Shown one piece after another: positions 25,221 to 34,568 of a DNA stretch of 64,000 nt (positions within the stretch are counted from its first letter, which is position 1; each line of letters begins with the position of its first letter). The notes under the pieces are model-generated. The model worked only from the letters and a program-made list of their open reading frames with translations. It was not told where the DNA came from and searched no databases. Both the position numbers and the translations under genes were made by a program. This DNA comes from CAZSDW01 sp964605705. Lineage in GTDB: Bacteria; Fidelibacterota; UBA2242. The stretch lies in contig CAZSDW010000001.1 of the NCBI GenBank assembly GCA_964605705.1, forward strand, positions 124,001 to 188,000, written 5' to 3'.

Positions 25221-25974
25221 TATGTAATAGTTCTCCCACCAAATCCATATAGTCTTGAGCGCCTGCGGATGAGGCATCATAGAGGATAATCGGCTTCCCG
25301 AAACTGGGGGATTCTCCCAGGCGGACATTCCGACGGACAATGGTTTGGTAAACTTTATCTTTAAAGTGACTGCGGACCTGATCGGCGACTTCATTGGAAA
25401 GTCGCAGCCGCGAGTCATACATAGTAATTAATACGCCCTCAATCTGGAGATTGCGGTTCAGGCTTCTCTGAACAAGCCGGATTGTATTTAATAATTGTCC
25501 CAGTCCTTCCATGGCGTAATATTCGCACTGGATGGGGATAATAATTGAATTGGAGGCGGTCAGGCTGTTTATCGTCAGCAGCCCAAGGGAGGGGGGACAA
25601 TCGATGATAATATATTCATATTCTTTCTCTAACTGCTCCAGGGCTTTTTTCAGCACAATTTCACGACCGATCATGGAAACCATCTCAATTTCTGCGCCGA
25701 CCAACTGCGGAGTTGAGGGCAGGACATCCAGATAGGGAATTTCTGTTGGGTGGGTGATTGAGTTGATATCGATTCCATCCACAAGGACATTATAAATACT
25801 TTGATCGATGTTTTTATAGTCAATGCCACACCCGATACTCGCATTTGCCTGCGGGTCCATATCAATCAGCACCGTGCTGACCTCCGAAACCGCCAGACCG
25901 GCGGCTAAGTTGACAGATGTAGTGGTTTTACCGACCCCGCCCTTTTGGTTGGCGATCGTAATGATTTTTGTCAC
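25198..25974 (-). CDS. parA: Chromosome-partitioning ATPase ParA (Soj)
   Basis: This 258-residue protein starts with GTG. It carries the deviant Walker A KGGVGKTTTSVNLA (about 11-24), the A-prime motif LIDMDPQANAS, and Walker B IIIDCPPSLGLLT, as in chromosomal Soj/ParA proteins. It lacks the N-terminal DNA-binding extension of plasmid ParA. It works with ParB and parS to separate origins, and may also interact with the bactofilin encoded in the same operon, as shown for other bacteria. Confidence 0.95.
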   Translation of the reverse strand: MTKIITIANQKGGVGKTTTSVNLAAGLAVSEVSTVLIDMDPQANASIGCGIDYKNIDQSIYNVLVDGIDINSITHPTEIPYLDVLPSTPQLVGAEIEMVSMIGREIVLKKALEQLEKEYEYIIIDCPPSLGLLTINSLTASNSIIIPIQCEYYAMEGLGQLLNTIRLVQRSLNRNLQIEGVLITMYDSRLRLSNEVADQVRSHFKDKVYQTIVRRNVRLGESPSFGKPIILYDASSAGAQDYMDLVGELLHNDGQTTR

Positions 25975-26191
25975 TTGATTTCTCTAAACACAATATTTAC
26001 AAACAGTTTCAGTTTCTCACGCCCATCAATTTTAGCAATGCAAATTTAATTCCAGCTCCCTCTAAAAACAAGGTAAAAGGCGACAACAATTTGGGCTCGA
26101 TCTCATCTATAAAAGGACACAGTCAGTTTACTTATTTTTTTAAATCTTTACAAATAATTGTCCGGGACAATTTCTAATCGTTAAAAAGCAC

Positions 26192-26219
26192 TTGATGCTC
26201 AATTGTGAATTATTATATT
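26192..26219 (+). promoter_or_regulatory. Possible sigma-70 promoter for the acyltransferase gene
   Basis: TTGATG (26192-26197) is followed after 16 bases by TATATT (26214-26219). It lies 43 bases ahead of the GTG start at 26262 in the 287-base divergent gap between parA and the acyltransferase gene. Confidence 0.4.
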
Positions 26220-26261
26220 TAACTCTGCCTATGAGAAACCTGACTAGCGAAAAAAAATAGC

Positions 26262-26972
26262 GTGAAATATATAGTTTTTATTTACAGGTGGATTGTCGCA
26301 GTGGTGATTTTTTCACTCATTGCGGCGCTGGTTTTTATCGGGATGATCTTCTATCGTCCCCAGCAATTGATAATTTTAATTCGACCCCTCGCACGCCTGT
26401 TGCTGCGCAGTATCTCTGTTCGGGTTAAAGTCACCGGTTTGGATAATTTTGACCATCACAGATCCTATTTGATTATCTGTAACCATGAATCGCTTCTGGA
26501 CGCCTTTATCTGTCCCGGATATATTCCGCTTTTCTTCAGTGTTCTGGAGTTGACGGATCATTTTTCCTGGCCGGTCTGGGGGCGGATGACGACAAAGTGG
26601 GGTAATATTCCTGTTCGAAAGGGAAATTTGAAGGAGGCAATTGAAAGCCTGAACAGAGCCCGGGATATTTTAAAGAGCGGTACATCGATTTTAATGTTTC
26701 CGGAAGGCGAGCGCACAATTACCGGTAAAATGAAACAATTTCGCAAAGGTGCATTTCATCTTGCTATAAATGCCAGGGTGGATATTCTGCCGATCGGAAT
26801 GAGAAATCTGTACCGGGCAAAAACAAAAGGTGTCTGGCATGTGCGCTCGAGTAACGTTAATTTTAATTTTGGAAAACCGCTCTACTATCAGGATTATAAA
26901 AACTGGAGCATTGACCAATTACGTGGTTGGGCGGAGCAAGAAGTCAGGCGCCTGAAATATTTGCACAAATAA
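26262..26972 (+). CDS. 1-acyl-sn-glycerol-3-phosphate acyltransferase (PlsC-like)
   Basis: This 236-residue protein starts with GTG and has an N-terminal hydrophobic helix (about 8-30), as expected for a membrane-bound acyltransferase. The family motifs are present: NHESLLD (HxxxxD, near residue 73), GNIPVRKG, and FPEGERT (near 149). These enzymes add the second acyl chain to lysophosphatidic acid, although paralogues acylate other lipids. The ribosome-binding site is poor. It is the first of two rightward genes in an otherwise leftward region. Confidence 0.85.
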   Translation: MKYIVFIYRWIVAVVIFSLIAALVFIGMIFYRPQQLIILIRPLARLLLRSISVRVKVTGLDNFDHHRSYLIICNHESLLDAFICPGYIPLFFSVLELTDHFSWPVWGRMTTKWGNIPVRKGNLKEAIESLNRARDILKSGTSILMFPEGERTITGKMKQFRKGAFHLAINARVDILPIGMRNLYRAKTKGVWHVRSSNVNFNFGKPLYYQDYKNWSIDQLRGWAEQEVRRLKYLHK

Positions 26973-27033
26973 TTTTGTCATCTTTATTTTTATACTGCAT
27001 TGAGAAAACCAAAATATTTAGTAAATTTGGACT

Positions 27034-27813
27034 ATGAAAAAGACCAACTTTTTACATTTACCAGAAAAAAAACGTCTCGTATATGAACAGATGGCTCGCT
27101 CATACCGTATTCGCGAACGCCAGAAAAATACAGCGTGGACGCCGTTTGAACAAAAACTGATAGACAGTAAAATTGCCCTGGTGTCGATATGTGGCGCCTA
27201 TTTGAATAGCGGCTATCCTTTTACAGCAGAAGACACCAAGCTGAATCACACATACCAGACGATTGATATTAATTTTGATCGAAACGATCTGAATTTCTTT
27301 GCCCTTGACTGGGAAACGTCCGAGGTCGCCCTCGACATTAATGTTGTTTTACCAATCGACAGGTTAGTCCTCTTGCAAAAGGAGGGCTTGATTGGTAAAA
27401 TCAACGACAACATGTTCAGTTTTTCCGGAGTAAAAACAAATCCCGAACTGCTGCAGGCGTCCGTCAAAAAACTTGTCAAACAGTTGAAAGACGAAGAATG
27501 TAATGGTGTGTTGATTATTCCCTGCTCTGCAAAAACAGCGGAGGTAGCGTGCCTCGTTGCCAGCCAGATGGAAGCCGCGAAGCTGTCAACAGTGCTACTG
27601 ACGCCATTTTATGAACAGGCGCTTATTTTATCACCGCCACGTTGTGCATTTATTAATTTTCCATTTGGAAGGGTACTGGGGAAAGCAAAACATGTGACCC
27701 TGCATACCGCAATACTGCGTGATACATTGCGACTGTTTGAAAAGGCAAAAATACCGGGCGAGATCCAACATCTGAACTTCATCTGGTCTTACGACGTAAT
27801 TCCCAGCTGGTAA
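27034..27813 (+). CDS. Glycine/D-proline reductase subunit B-like protein lacking the redox pair
   Basis: This 259-residue protein matches the overall pattern of the selenoprotein-B family (GrdB/PrdB-like): LVSICGAYLNSGYPF, a DxNxVxPIDRL segment (DINVVLPIDRLVLLQKEGLI), FSFSGVKTNPELL, then GVLIIPCSAKTAEVACLVAS and the C-terminal FINFPFGRVLGKA. In the family the region after the LIIP-like strand carries Sec or Cys plus a second Cys two residues on. Here C164 sits one place early, the expected pair reads S and T, and the next cysteine is C173. No other reductase subunits are nearby, so it is unlikely to be a functional amino-acid reductase. Function unknown. Confidence 0.55.
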   Translation: MKKTNFLHLPEKKRLVYEQMARSYRIRERQKNTAWTPFEQKLIDSKIALVSICGAYLNSGYPFTAEDTKLNHTYQTIDINFDRNDLNFFALDWETSEVALDINVVLPIDRLVLLQKEGLIGKINDNMFSFSGVKTNPELLQASVKKLVKQLKDEECNGVLIIPCSAKTAEVACLVASQMEAAKLSTVLLTPFYEQALILSPPRCAFINFPFGRVLGKAKHVTLHTAILRDTLRLFEKAKIPGEIQHLNFIWSYDVIPSW

Positions 27814-27870
27814 AGCTTTAAATCTGAAAAAACAAATCTTCTGACACTGCAATCATTTACAGGATTCAAT

Positions 27871-27899
27871 AAAAAAGCCGCCGGAATCCCAGCGGCTTT
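27871..27899 (-). terminator. Terminator after pepD
   Basis: The stem AAAGCCGC/GCGGCTTT (27874-27881 with 27892-27899) is followed on the minus strand by six T. It lies 20 bases past the pepD stop and could also end the rightward transcript from the opposite side. Confidence 0.85.
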
Positions 27900-27919
27900 G
27901 AGCATTTTGAATGATTGGA

Positions 27920-29380
27920 TTAATTTGTAGCAATCCTCTTCAGTGTTTCTGTCAGCAATTGCCAGAACTTCCCGACTGTCTTAATTTCTACGACTTCATC
28001 CGGAGAGTGGGGATTTTTAATGGTTGGTCCAAAGGAGATCATATCGATATCGGGAACAGCTTCCCCGATAATACCACATTCAAGACCGGCATGAATCGCT
28101 TTGACTGCCGGTACATTACCATAGAGGTCTTGGTAAGCGGTTTTCATTATTTTCAGAATTTTTGAATCCATATTCGGGTTCCAGCCGGGATATCCGCCGC
28201 CCTGATGGATTTTTCCGCCAGCCAGCATTCCGGTTGCTTTAACCTTATCGGCGATATCATCTTTGGCTGATTCGACAGAACTGCGCTGGCTAGTCAGAAT
28301 ATTGACTTCGTCACCTTCGGTACGAATAATCGCCAGACTGGTCGATGTCTCCACAAGATCCGGAATAGCATGACTCATGGAAACAACTCCGTGAGGCAAC
28401 GCGTAAATTAAATTCAATACTTTCCCCTGGAATTCTTTTGTAAAAACTTTTGCCGGTTGCGTGATAGTTTCAACAGCCAGTACGATTCCATCTTCGATGC
28501 CATGATATTCATTTTTGATAATAGTCTCGTACTCGGCAACCAAGGCTTTTAATGGAATCATATCTTTTGCGTCAACGACAAGTGTTGCCTCGGCTTCCCG
28601 GGGAATTGCATTGTGTTTGCTGCCCCCGGAAAACGATGCGAGATTAAAACTCACTTTTTCACTGGTACTCCAGAGCAGCCGGTTCAGCAGTTTATTGGCA
28701 TTTCCTCGCCCCAACGGTATATCCAGTCCGGAGTGACCGCCTTTTAAACCGGTGAGTTTTATGCTTAAAGGTATGGAATTCTGTGGAGGATTCTGCCATT
28801 CAATATTCAGTGAAATCTTGGTATCCTTGCCACCGGCGCAGCCGACATAAAGGGCACCATCTTCTTCGGAATCACCATTGATCAGGATGTTTGCGGTGAC
28901 GAAACCCGGTTTCAGGGCATTCGCGCCGGTCAAGCCGGTCTCTTCATCAATTGTGAATAAAAACTCCATTGGCGGATGAACGAGGTCTTTTGCCGCCATT
29001 ACCGCCAGTGCCGACGAAACGCCGATTCCATTGTCAGCGCCGAGGGTTGTTCCCTCAGCTCGAACATAATCACCATCAATTTTCATCGTGATCGGGTCTT
29101 TCAGAAAATCGTGAATGGTACCACTGTTTTTTTCACAGACCATATCCAGATGTCCCTGAATACAAACCTTGGGTTTGTTTTCATTGCCGGGTGTTGCCGG
29201 TTTTGTAACAAGAACGTTGCCCGTCTCATCCTGTTTACAGGGTAAGCCCAGTTCTCGGGCAACTTTTATGATATACTGAGCTGCAGCGGCTTCGTTTTTT
29301 GATTCCCTGGGGATCTGGTTCAGTTCGAAAAAATATCGCCAGAGAGTTACCGGTTTCAAACCTTCAAATACGTATTTCAT
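27920..29380 (-). CDS. pepD: Cytosol non-specific dipeptidase (M20C, PepD)
   Basis: This 486-residue zinc dipeptidase hydrolyses a broad range of dipeptides, including Xaa-His. Metal-ligand motifs are visible: GHLDMVCEKN (His and Asp), TLGADNGIG (bridging Asp), and FTIDEETGLTGA (catalytic Glu and ligand Glu). NPHSPDE near the C-terminus provides the last His. The length fits the family. It starts with a strong GGAGG ribosome-binding site and lies 26 bases after the aminotransferase gene, so the two may be co-transcribed for peptide and amino-acid use. Confidence 0.93.
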   Translation of the reverse strand: MKYVFEGLKPVTLWRYFFELNQIPRESKNEAAAAQYIIKVARELGLPCKQDETGNVLVTKPATPGNENKPKVCIQGHLDMVCEKNSGTIHDFLKDPITMKIDGDYVRAEGTTLGADNGIGVSSALAVMAAKDLVHPPMEFLFTIDEETGLTGANALKPGFVTANILINGDSEEDGALYVGCAGGKDTKISLNIEWQNPPQNSIPLSIKLTGLKGGHSGLDIPLGRGNANKLLNRLLWSTSEKVSFNLASFSGGSKHNAIPREAEATLVVDAKDMIPLKALVAEYETIIKNEYHGIEDGIVLAVETITQPAKVFTKEFQGKVLNLIYALPHGVVSMSHAIPDLVETSTSLAIIRTEGDEVNILTSQRSSVESAKDDIADKVKATGMLAGGKIHQGGGYPGWNPNMDSKILKIMKTAYQDLYGNVPAVKAIHAGLECGIIGEAVPDIDMISFGPTIKNPHSPDEVVEIKTVGKFWQLLTETLKRIATN

Positions 29381-29406
29381 TTAACGCCTCCGTATATTGG
29401 ATACTG

Positions 29407-30609
29407 TTATTGAGTTAAAACATCTTGAATGATTACCAGCGCACGGTCTATTTCATCTTTTGTAATGATGAGTGGCGGTGCAATGCGTATGACATTTTCG
29501 TGGGTCTCTTTTGCCAGAACGCCTTTTTTCTGGAGGGCTACACAGAAGTGGCGTGCTCCACCGGCGGTATGCTTCAGAACAATGCCAATCCAGAGTCCCT
29601 TGCCACGATAAAAATCGACGTGGGGGCTGTCTATTTTCCGTAATTGTTCAAGAAAATATTTTCCCAGCTCAGCCGAACGCTCGACCAGTTTTTCATCAAT
29701 AATAATTTTCAGTGCTTCCCGTGCAATTGCGCAACCCAGGGGATTACCGCCGTAGGTGGACCCATGATCTCCGGGATTAAATACGCCGAGCACCTCTTTG
29801 GAGGCAACTACTGCTGAAACCGGATACATTCCGCCAGACAGTGCTTTTCCAATGATAACCATGTCCGGTCGGACCTTCTCATGTTCATAGGCAAACAGAG
29901 TGCCGGTACGCCCCAAACCGCTTTGAATTTCGTCGGTCAAGATCAGGACGTTATTGGCTTTACATATTTCGGAAGCTTCACGGAGGAAACCTTCCGGGGG
30001 TACAACCACTCCGCTTTCGCCCTGAATGGGTTCTACCAGGAATGCAACAGTGTTTTTGTTTATCGCTTTTTTTAGCGCATCACTGTCGCCATAGGGAATC
30101 GTTACAAATCCCGGAGTCAGCGGACCATAGCCGTCTTTATATTGTTCATCGCTGGAAAATGAAATAATCGTGATGGTGCGACCGTGAAAATTTCCGTCGC
30201 AAACAATAATTTCTGCCTTATCCGGTTCCACACCTTTGACCTGATATCCCCATTTTCGCGCTGCTTTGATGGCGGTTTCAACGGCTTCCGCGCCGGAATT
30301 CATTGGTAGCATCATTTCAAAACCGGTCAGCTCACACAATTCCTTGGCGAGCAGCGGTAATTGATCGTTGCGAAACGCCCGTGATGTTAATGCCAGACGG
30401 GCAGCTTGCTCCTGAACGACTTTTACCAATCTTGGGTGACAGTGCCCCTGGTTGACCGCTGAATAGGCAGCTAAGAAGTCCATGTATTTTTTACCGTCAA
30501 CGTCTTCAACCCAAATCCCGGCACCCTTCGTAAGGACAACATCGAGAGGCATATAATTACGTGCGCCGTATTGGTTTTCCAGATTGATAAGTTCGTTGCT
30601 TTTTGTCAT
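29407..30609 (-). CDS. rocD: Ornithine aminotransferase
   Basis: This PLP-dependent class III aminotransferase converts ornithine and 2-oxoglutarate to glutamate semialdehyde and glutamate. The ATG at 30609 (MTKSNELINLE) is preferred, with AGGATAA upstream. Visible are the N-terminal YGARNYMPLDVVLTKG typical of RocD, GHCHPRLVKVV, the PLP-phosphate loop MNSGAEAVETAIKAARKWGY, LTDEIQSGLGRTG, and the PLP lysine in VIIGKALSGGMYPVSA. The 400-residue length fits. N-acetylornithine aminotransferase is the main alternative, but the N-terminal wording fits RocD better. Confidence 0.88.
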   Translation of the reverse strand: MTKSNELINLENQYGARNYMPLDVVLTKGAGIWVEDVDGKKYMDFLAAYSAVNQGHCHPRLVKVVQEQAARLALTSRAFRNDQLPLLAKELCELTGFEMMLPMNSGAEAVETAIKAARKWGYQVKGVEPDKAEIIVCDGNFHGRTITIISFSSDEQYKDGYGPLTPGFVTIPYGDSDALKKAINKNTVAFLVEPIQGESGVVVPPEGFLREASEICKANNVLILTDEIQSGLGRTGTLFAYEHEKVRPDMVIIGKALSGGMYPVSAVVASKEVLGVFNPGDHGSTYGGNPLGCAIAREALKIIIDEKLVERSAELGKYFLEQLRKIDSPHVDFYRGKGLWIGIVLKHTAGGARHFCVALQKKGVLAKETHENVIRIAPPLIITKDEIDRALVIIQDVLTQ

Positions 30610-30687
30610 TTCGGTTATCCTGTAAATTGCTTTAAACACTGTCTATGAAGATCATCGCAGAGAAAATTTAATTAGTTATCGCAAAAT

Positions 30688-30724
30688 CCCTATAGTTTTC
30701 TTTATAAAATAAAGTTTAATAGGG
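30688..30724 (-). terminator. Possible terminator after the outer-membrane barrel gene
   Basis: The outer stem CCCTA/TAGGG (30688-30692 with 30720-30724) encloses an A+T-rich inner stem CTTTAT/ATAAAG. On the minus strand it is followed by ATTTTG, so the T-run is short. It lies 12 bases beyond the stop of the 30736-32199 gene. Confidence 0.4.
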
Positions 30725-30735
30725 TCTGGTGAAGA

Positions 30736-32199
30736 TCAGAAATAATATTCAATTCCCAACTGATGTATCTGCCCGCCCCGCTCCCGAATTTCCTTGCCCG
30801 GCACTTTCTTGGTGAATTTTATGGGACTGTCATCAAGACGATTTATAATCGGAAGCAGCTGTTGGATAGAATAAATAACGTGAAGCTGGTTGAATCTTTT
30901 TCTTATAAGGAGCTTAGTGTCGAAGATATTGGCGTCGATTTTTATCGGATAATCGATCGAGGTTGACAATAAGCCTAATTCCAATTGGGCTTCCCCGTCA
31001 ATCCGGAGCTTGTATCTTGAGTGCAGGTAATTGATTGAAAATTGAGCCTCTATTTGTCCGAACCGGAAATTGGTCAAATATCGAAGATTCTGAGAGAGGG
31101 CTCTCCCGTTGCGGATTTTGCCACAGGCTTTGTGGGCAATTGGAACCGGGATGAACAACAGAGTCGTATATCCAAGAACCGGTGTCTGGATTTCAAAATC
31201 TCCATGAAAACTGGCTCCAGATACACCGGTCTCAAACCGATGCTGACGGACAGTGTAGTTTGTAGAGAATGCCAGACTGTGAAACTCTAAGGAGCCATCG
31301 CCAAGACTGCTGTAATCAGCCCCCGGTGGAGGGTGATTATCGGAATGATAGGTAAATTGAGCGCCCATATATTTCAAGGTGACCGATGATAAATTCTTTC
31401 CGGGACGAATCCAGCTGACAGCCACCTGATTCTGGTTCAGATCCAGGGGAATATCCAGTTGTCGTATTCCGTTGAGCGTATCTTTATTGGTTGTGTTTAA
31501 ATAGTTGAATTTTAAGAGATCTGTAGAAATCGTTCTGGATAACTGGAGATGTAACCGGGCATTTCCCGTAATTGGCAGAGAATACCAACCGCCGATTTTA
31601 GTGAGCCGGGTACTTATATCGGTACTAATCGGACTGCCGAAAGTGAGCGGTAGCCAGTTCAGAAAATATTTGTTCAATTTTGAATCGTCAGATTTGGGGT
31701 AGGTATCAATATTCAGATCGGTTAAGCCGCTCGACTTACTGAAACGTCCCTGCAATCCCATCAGATACTTTCCGTTACTTGTCGTCCAGATAGCGGACTG
31801 GTCAAAGCCCGATCCGGCAAATGATCCGTTAACGCTTGTCAGGTCGGGCTGATTGTCAGCAGAAATTTTTGAAAAACCGGTGCTGGTTTGGAAAAGATGG
31901 ATATACTTGATTTTATGAAAAGGTAAAGAAATTTGTACTTTACAGCGGTTCTGCCGGATGGAGATTGCCGGATCGTCGATGAGAAATTTCCGATAAATGT
32001 CTTCGTAATGATAATCGATGGTCAGTTTTTTTTGAGCAGTCTTCAGGGCATCTAAATTGATGACCGTGGTATTGTGAAGATTCGCCAGCCCGAAAAAAAA
32101 CGCCTGCCATTGGGCTTGCAGAGAAACGCACAGGATGAAAAAGAAAAGGGGGAAAAGAAAAATTCTTTTCCCCCGATTATTTTGTGATTGAATATTCAA
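30736..32199 (-). CDS. Predicted outer-membrane beta-barrel protein
   Basis: This is a 487-residue protein. The open frame extends into the upstream gene, but TTG at 32199, with AAGG upstream and nine bases after the neighbouring stop, gives a normal leader: basic NNRGKR followed by the hydrophobic IFLFPLFFFILCVSLQA. The mature part is made of alternating amphipathic strands rich in aromatic residues (for example YLMGLQGRFSKSSG, RLHLQLSRTIST, VTLKYMGAQFTYH) and ends in IEYYF, with a terminal Phe as in outer-membrane barrels. No family is recognised. It follows the T9SS cargo gene closely and probably shares its transcript. Confidence 0.6.
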   Translation of the reverse strand: MNIQSQNNRGKRIFLFPLFFFILCVSLQAQWQAFFFGLANLHNTTVINLDALKTAQKKLTIDYHYEDIYRKFLIDDPAISIRQNRCKVQISLPFHKIKYIHLFQTSTGFSKISADNQPDLTSVNGSFAGSGFDQSAIWTTSNGKYLMGLQGRFSKSSGLTDLNIDTYPKSDDSKLNKYFLNWLPLTFGSPISTDISTRLTKIGGWYSLPITGNARLHLQLSRTISTDLLKFNYLNTTNKDTLNGIRQLDIPLDLNQNQVAVSWIRPGKNLSSVTLKYMGAQFTYHSDNHPPPGADYSSLGDGSLEFHSLAFSTNYTVRQHRFETGVSGASFHGDFEIQTPVLGYTTLLFIPVPIAHKACGKIRNGRALSQNLRYLTNFRFGQIEAQFSINYLHSRYKLRIDGEAQLELGLLSTSIDYPIKIDANIFDTKLLIRKRFNQLHVIYSIQQLLPIINRLDDSPIKFTKKVPGKEIRERGGQIHQLGIEYYF

Positions 32200-32207
32200 C
32201 CGGAGCC

Positions 32208-34568
32208 TTATTTCATTAATGTCATTTTCCGGGTATGAATCTTTCCATTGATGGATAATCGACAGAAATATATTCCCGATGGAAAGTCGGAAGCATTCCA
32301 TACCGCCATGGCTTTTCCGGCTTTATAATGATGGTTCACAAGTTCTGCAACTATTTCGCCATTAAGGTTTACGATTGACAGGCGAACATCCGCTTCCTCT
32401 GGCAGATCAAATTGGATAGTGGCAACTGGATTAAAAGGATTCGGGTAAACCGGGTAAAGCTTAAATTGTGTTGGAAATACCAGTGTTTCACGAGTTTCAT
32501 TGGCTTTAAAGCGGTCGGGAAATAATCCGCCCATGGTGCTGTCGATGCCCATAAAATAATTTTTCATCATTATCAGAAAACTTGCCGGCGGATTATCGAA
32601 CCAGGCAGACAGATTAATATGTTCGTTACCGTCCCAGAAAGCGGAATCGGGATAGGCGAAATCTTCCCATATTTCCCAGGAGTAGTCTGCCACCATTTGC
32701 ATTATATCGGTCATCTCTGCGGCATCTATATCAAAATCAGTCTCATAGGGCTGGACAGCAATCATCAAGTCCGCAAGATTGTCATAGAAAGTTCCTATAT
32801 CGTGAGCAGCTTCCTCCAGCCAATCGCCCATTTCGTGAAATTTATCGATACCGTAAGGAGTGATTGACATAAAGTTGGGATTGGATTGTTCAAGAACGAG
32901 GATAAAGTCCAGTTCACTATCGACGTCGGAAAAATCCAAAAAGTTGGGATCCAGATCCATAATAAACATCTGATCGAGTTCACTATACAGACCCGTCAAA
33001 GCATCTGCCATCATCGACATAGCGTCAATCGCCATTTCAATCGATTCTGTGACCATGACGACCTGTGGAACAGTCAGAGGATAAATTGAAAATATGGAGT
33101 TTGGACCCAGAGTATAGGGACCCAGTCCGTCGTCATTTTTTTTAATGAGAACCACAAAATTCGTCAGTTCATCACTTTCGATGTATTGGTCAATGTGGTA
33201 GCGAATCTCGGAAATTTTATCCTGAAGATCAAAATCGCTCCAGTCAAAAGTATTGATCAGGCTGTCGATACGTCCTTCTGAGATGAATTGGATAGCATCT
33301 TCGATGTTTCCGAAAAATTCTTCATCATTTAACAAATCGTAAACAAGTGTGAACGCGAGACCAAAATGCTCGTCAGGTGTCAGGAATGCTTTCAGGTTTA
33401 AAAGTGCCTGATAGGTATGGATTCTTAATTCAAACGCCGCGCGTGAATCATTGTTATTCAGAATGATATCGGACGCAATCATGGCATACATATCAGCAGT
33501 TAACCCATTAGGGAATGTGTTGCTGAAGGTGTAGGAGGCTGATTCGCCATATCGGTAATAATCCTGATAGACGCCATATGGACCATCGTGATGGGCAAGA
33601 CTCTCAATCAGACCCCTTGGTCGGATTACCTTGTTTTCAGCATCGGGTCCAATAGGATATTCTTTTCCACCCAACAGAGTGTCAATTTCTGCGATGCCTT
33701 CCTGCAGCGAATCCATCCAGGCAAGCTTGAATTCAAACGGGGCAAACGGCTGGCTCCAGAGCAATACCTGAATACTGTCGATTAGGCTGCTTAATGAATC
33801 GAGTCCAGCCTGAACGATGACAACTCCCGGATCGATATTGGGGCTATTATTGTTCAGTGAATCGAGGATCTGGGTAAATCCATTGCCCAGAGTTTCTCCC
33901 ATTATATCGCCCAATTCACCAATCATATCCAGTCGATCGAAAAACTTTCTGGAAAATATAAACAGGGTGTCTTCGTATTGTGAGCCCATCAACTGTATTT
34001 TAAATTCAAAATCCGCGTTGCCTTCAGCGACGGCATCCCAGTGTTCGCCAAATGCATCCATCAGCGGTTCTGTTTTTTCTCCGAAATGATCGATAGCCTC
34101 TCCGATATCATCGGCAAGCATACTATTATTTGTCAACCAGGCGTCAATTGAATCACGGTAAGCGGGATAGGTGCCCGATTCAAAAAAACCGATCAGATTC
34201 AATACGAAGTCATTGGGATTACCGGCATCGAAGAGAGGGAAAATATCCTCAAAGGTCTGATCTATAACCAGGCTAATATTTTCACCCATTTCTTCCAGTA
34301 AGTCTTCAAGATCTTCGGATAATGTATCGCCATTAATGTAGGTCTGAGCGGCTTGCACAACGGCGAGTCCCATATGGGCTTTCATTGTCGGGGTATCATC
34401 GGCTCCCGGCAATAATTTAAGATATTCAGCCTCCATGCTGTCCAGATAGGCAACATAATCGGATGATATTTCTGTCTGTAATACCAGATCGGGAGTCTGG
34501 GCTGCAGCAGGAATTAAGAAAAAGAGTATCAAAAGGGAAGCGAAAGCTATTTTGGTAAGATGTTTCAT
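32208..34568 (-). CDS. Large secreted protein with type IX sorting domain, unknown function
   Basis: This 786-residue protein has a clear signal peptide (MKHLTKIAFASLLILFFLIPAAA, cleavage near residue 23) and a strong ribosome-binding site (GGAGGAG). The body is acidic, rich in Asp, Leu and Phe, and appears mostly helical; no catalytic motif stands out. The last 80 residues match the Por-type sorting domain (YPNPFNPVATIQFDLPEE, VRLSIVNLNGEIV, WNASDFPSGIYFCRL), so it should cross the outer membrane by the type IX system. The sequence around it offers a barrel protein as a possible partner. The role is unknown. Confidence 0.7.
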   Translation of the reverse strand: MKHLTKIAFASLLILFFLIPAAAQTPDLVLQTEISSDYVAYLDSMEAEYLKLLPGADDTPTMKAHMGLAVVQAAQTYINGDTLSEDLEDLLEEMGENISLVIDQTFEDIFPLFDAGNPNDFVLNLIGFFESGTYPAYRDSIDAWLTNNSMLADDIGEAIDHFGEKTEPLMDAFGEHWDAVAEGNADFEFKIQLMGSQYEDTLFIFSRKFFDRLDMIGELGDIMGETLGNGFTQILDSLNNNSPNIDPGVVIVQAGLDSLSSLIDSIQVLLWSQPFAPFEFKLAWMDSLQEGIAEIDTLLGGKEYPIGPDAENKVIRPRGLIESLAHHDGPYGVYQDYYRYGESASYTFSNTFPNGLTADMYAMIASDIILNNNDSRAAFELRIHTYQALLNLKAFLTPDEHFGLAFTLVYDLLNDEEFFGNIEDAIQFISEGRIDSLINTFDWSDFDLQDKISEIRYHIDQYIESDELTNFVVLIKKNDDGLGPYTLGPNSIFSIYPLTVPQVVMVTESIEMAIDAMSMMADALTGLYSELDQMFIMDLDPNFLDFSDVDSELDFILVLEQSNPNFMSITPYGIDKFHEMGDWLEEAAHDIGTFYDNLADLMIAVQPYETDFDIDAAEMTDIMQMVADYSWEIWEDFAYPDSAFWDGNEHINLSAWFDNPPASFLIMMKNYFMGIDSTMGGLFPDRFKANETRETLVFPTQFKLYPVYPNPFNPVATIQFDLPEEADVRLSIVNLNGEIVAELVNHHYKAGKAMAVWNASDFPSGIYFCRLSINGKIHTRKMTLMK

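Noticed and set aside
25220..25418. N-terminal extension of parB into parA
   Set aside because: The extension is out-of-frame parA sequence; normal ParB begins at the internal ATG.
32484..32492. TGTTTCACG, an exact left half of parS
   Set aside because: It is inside a coding region and the right half is not present, so it is likely chance.
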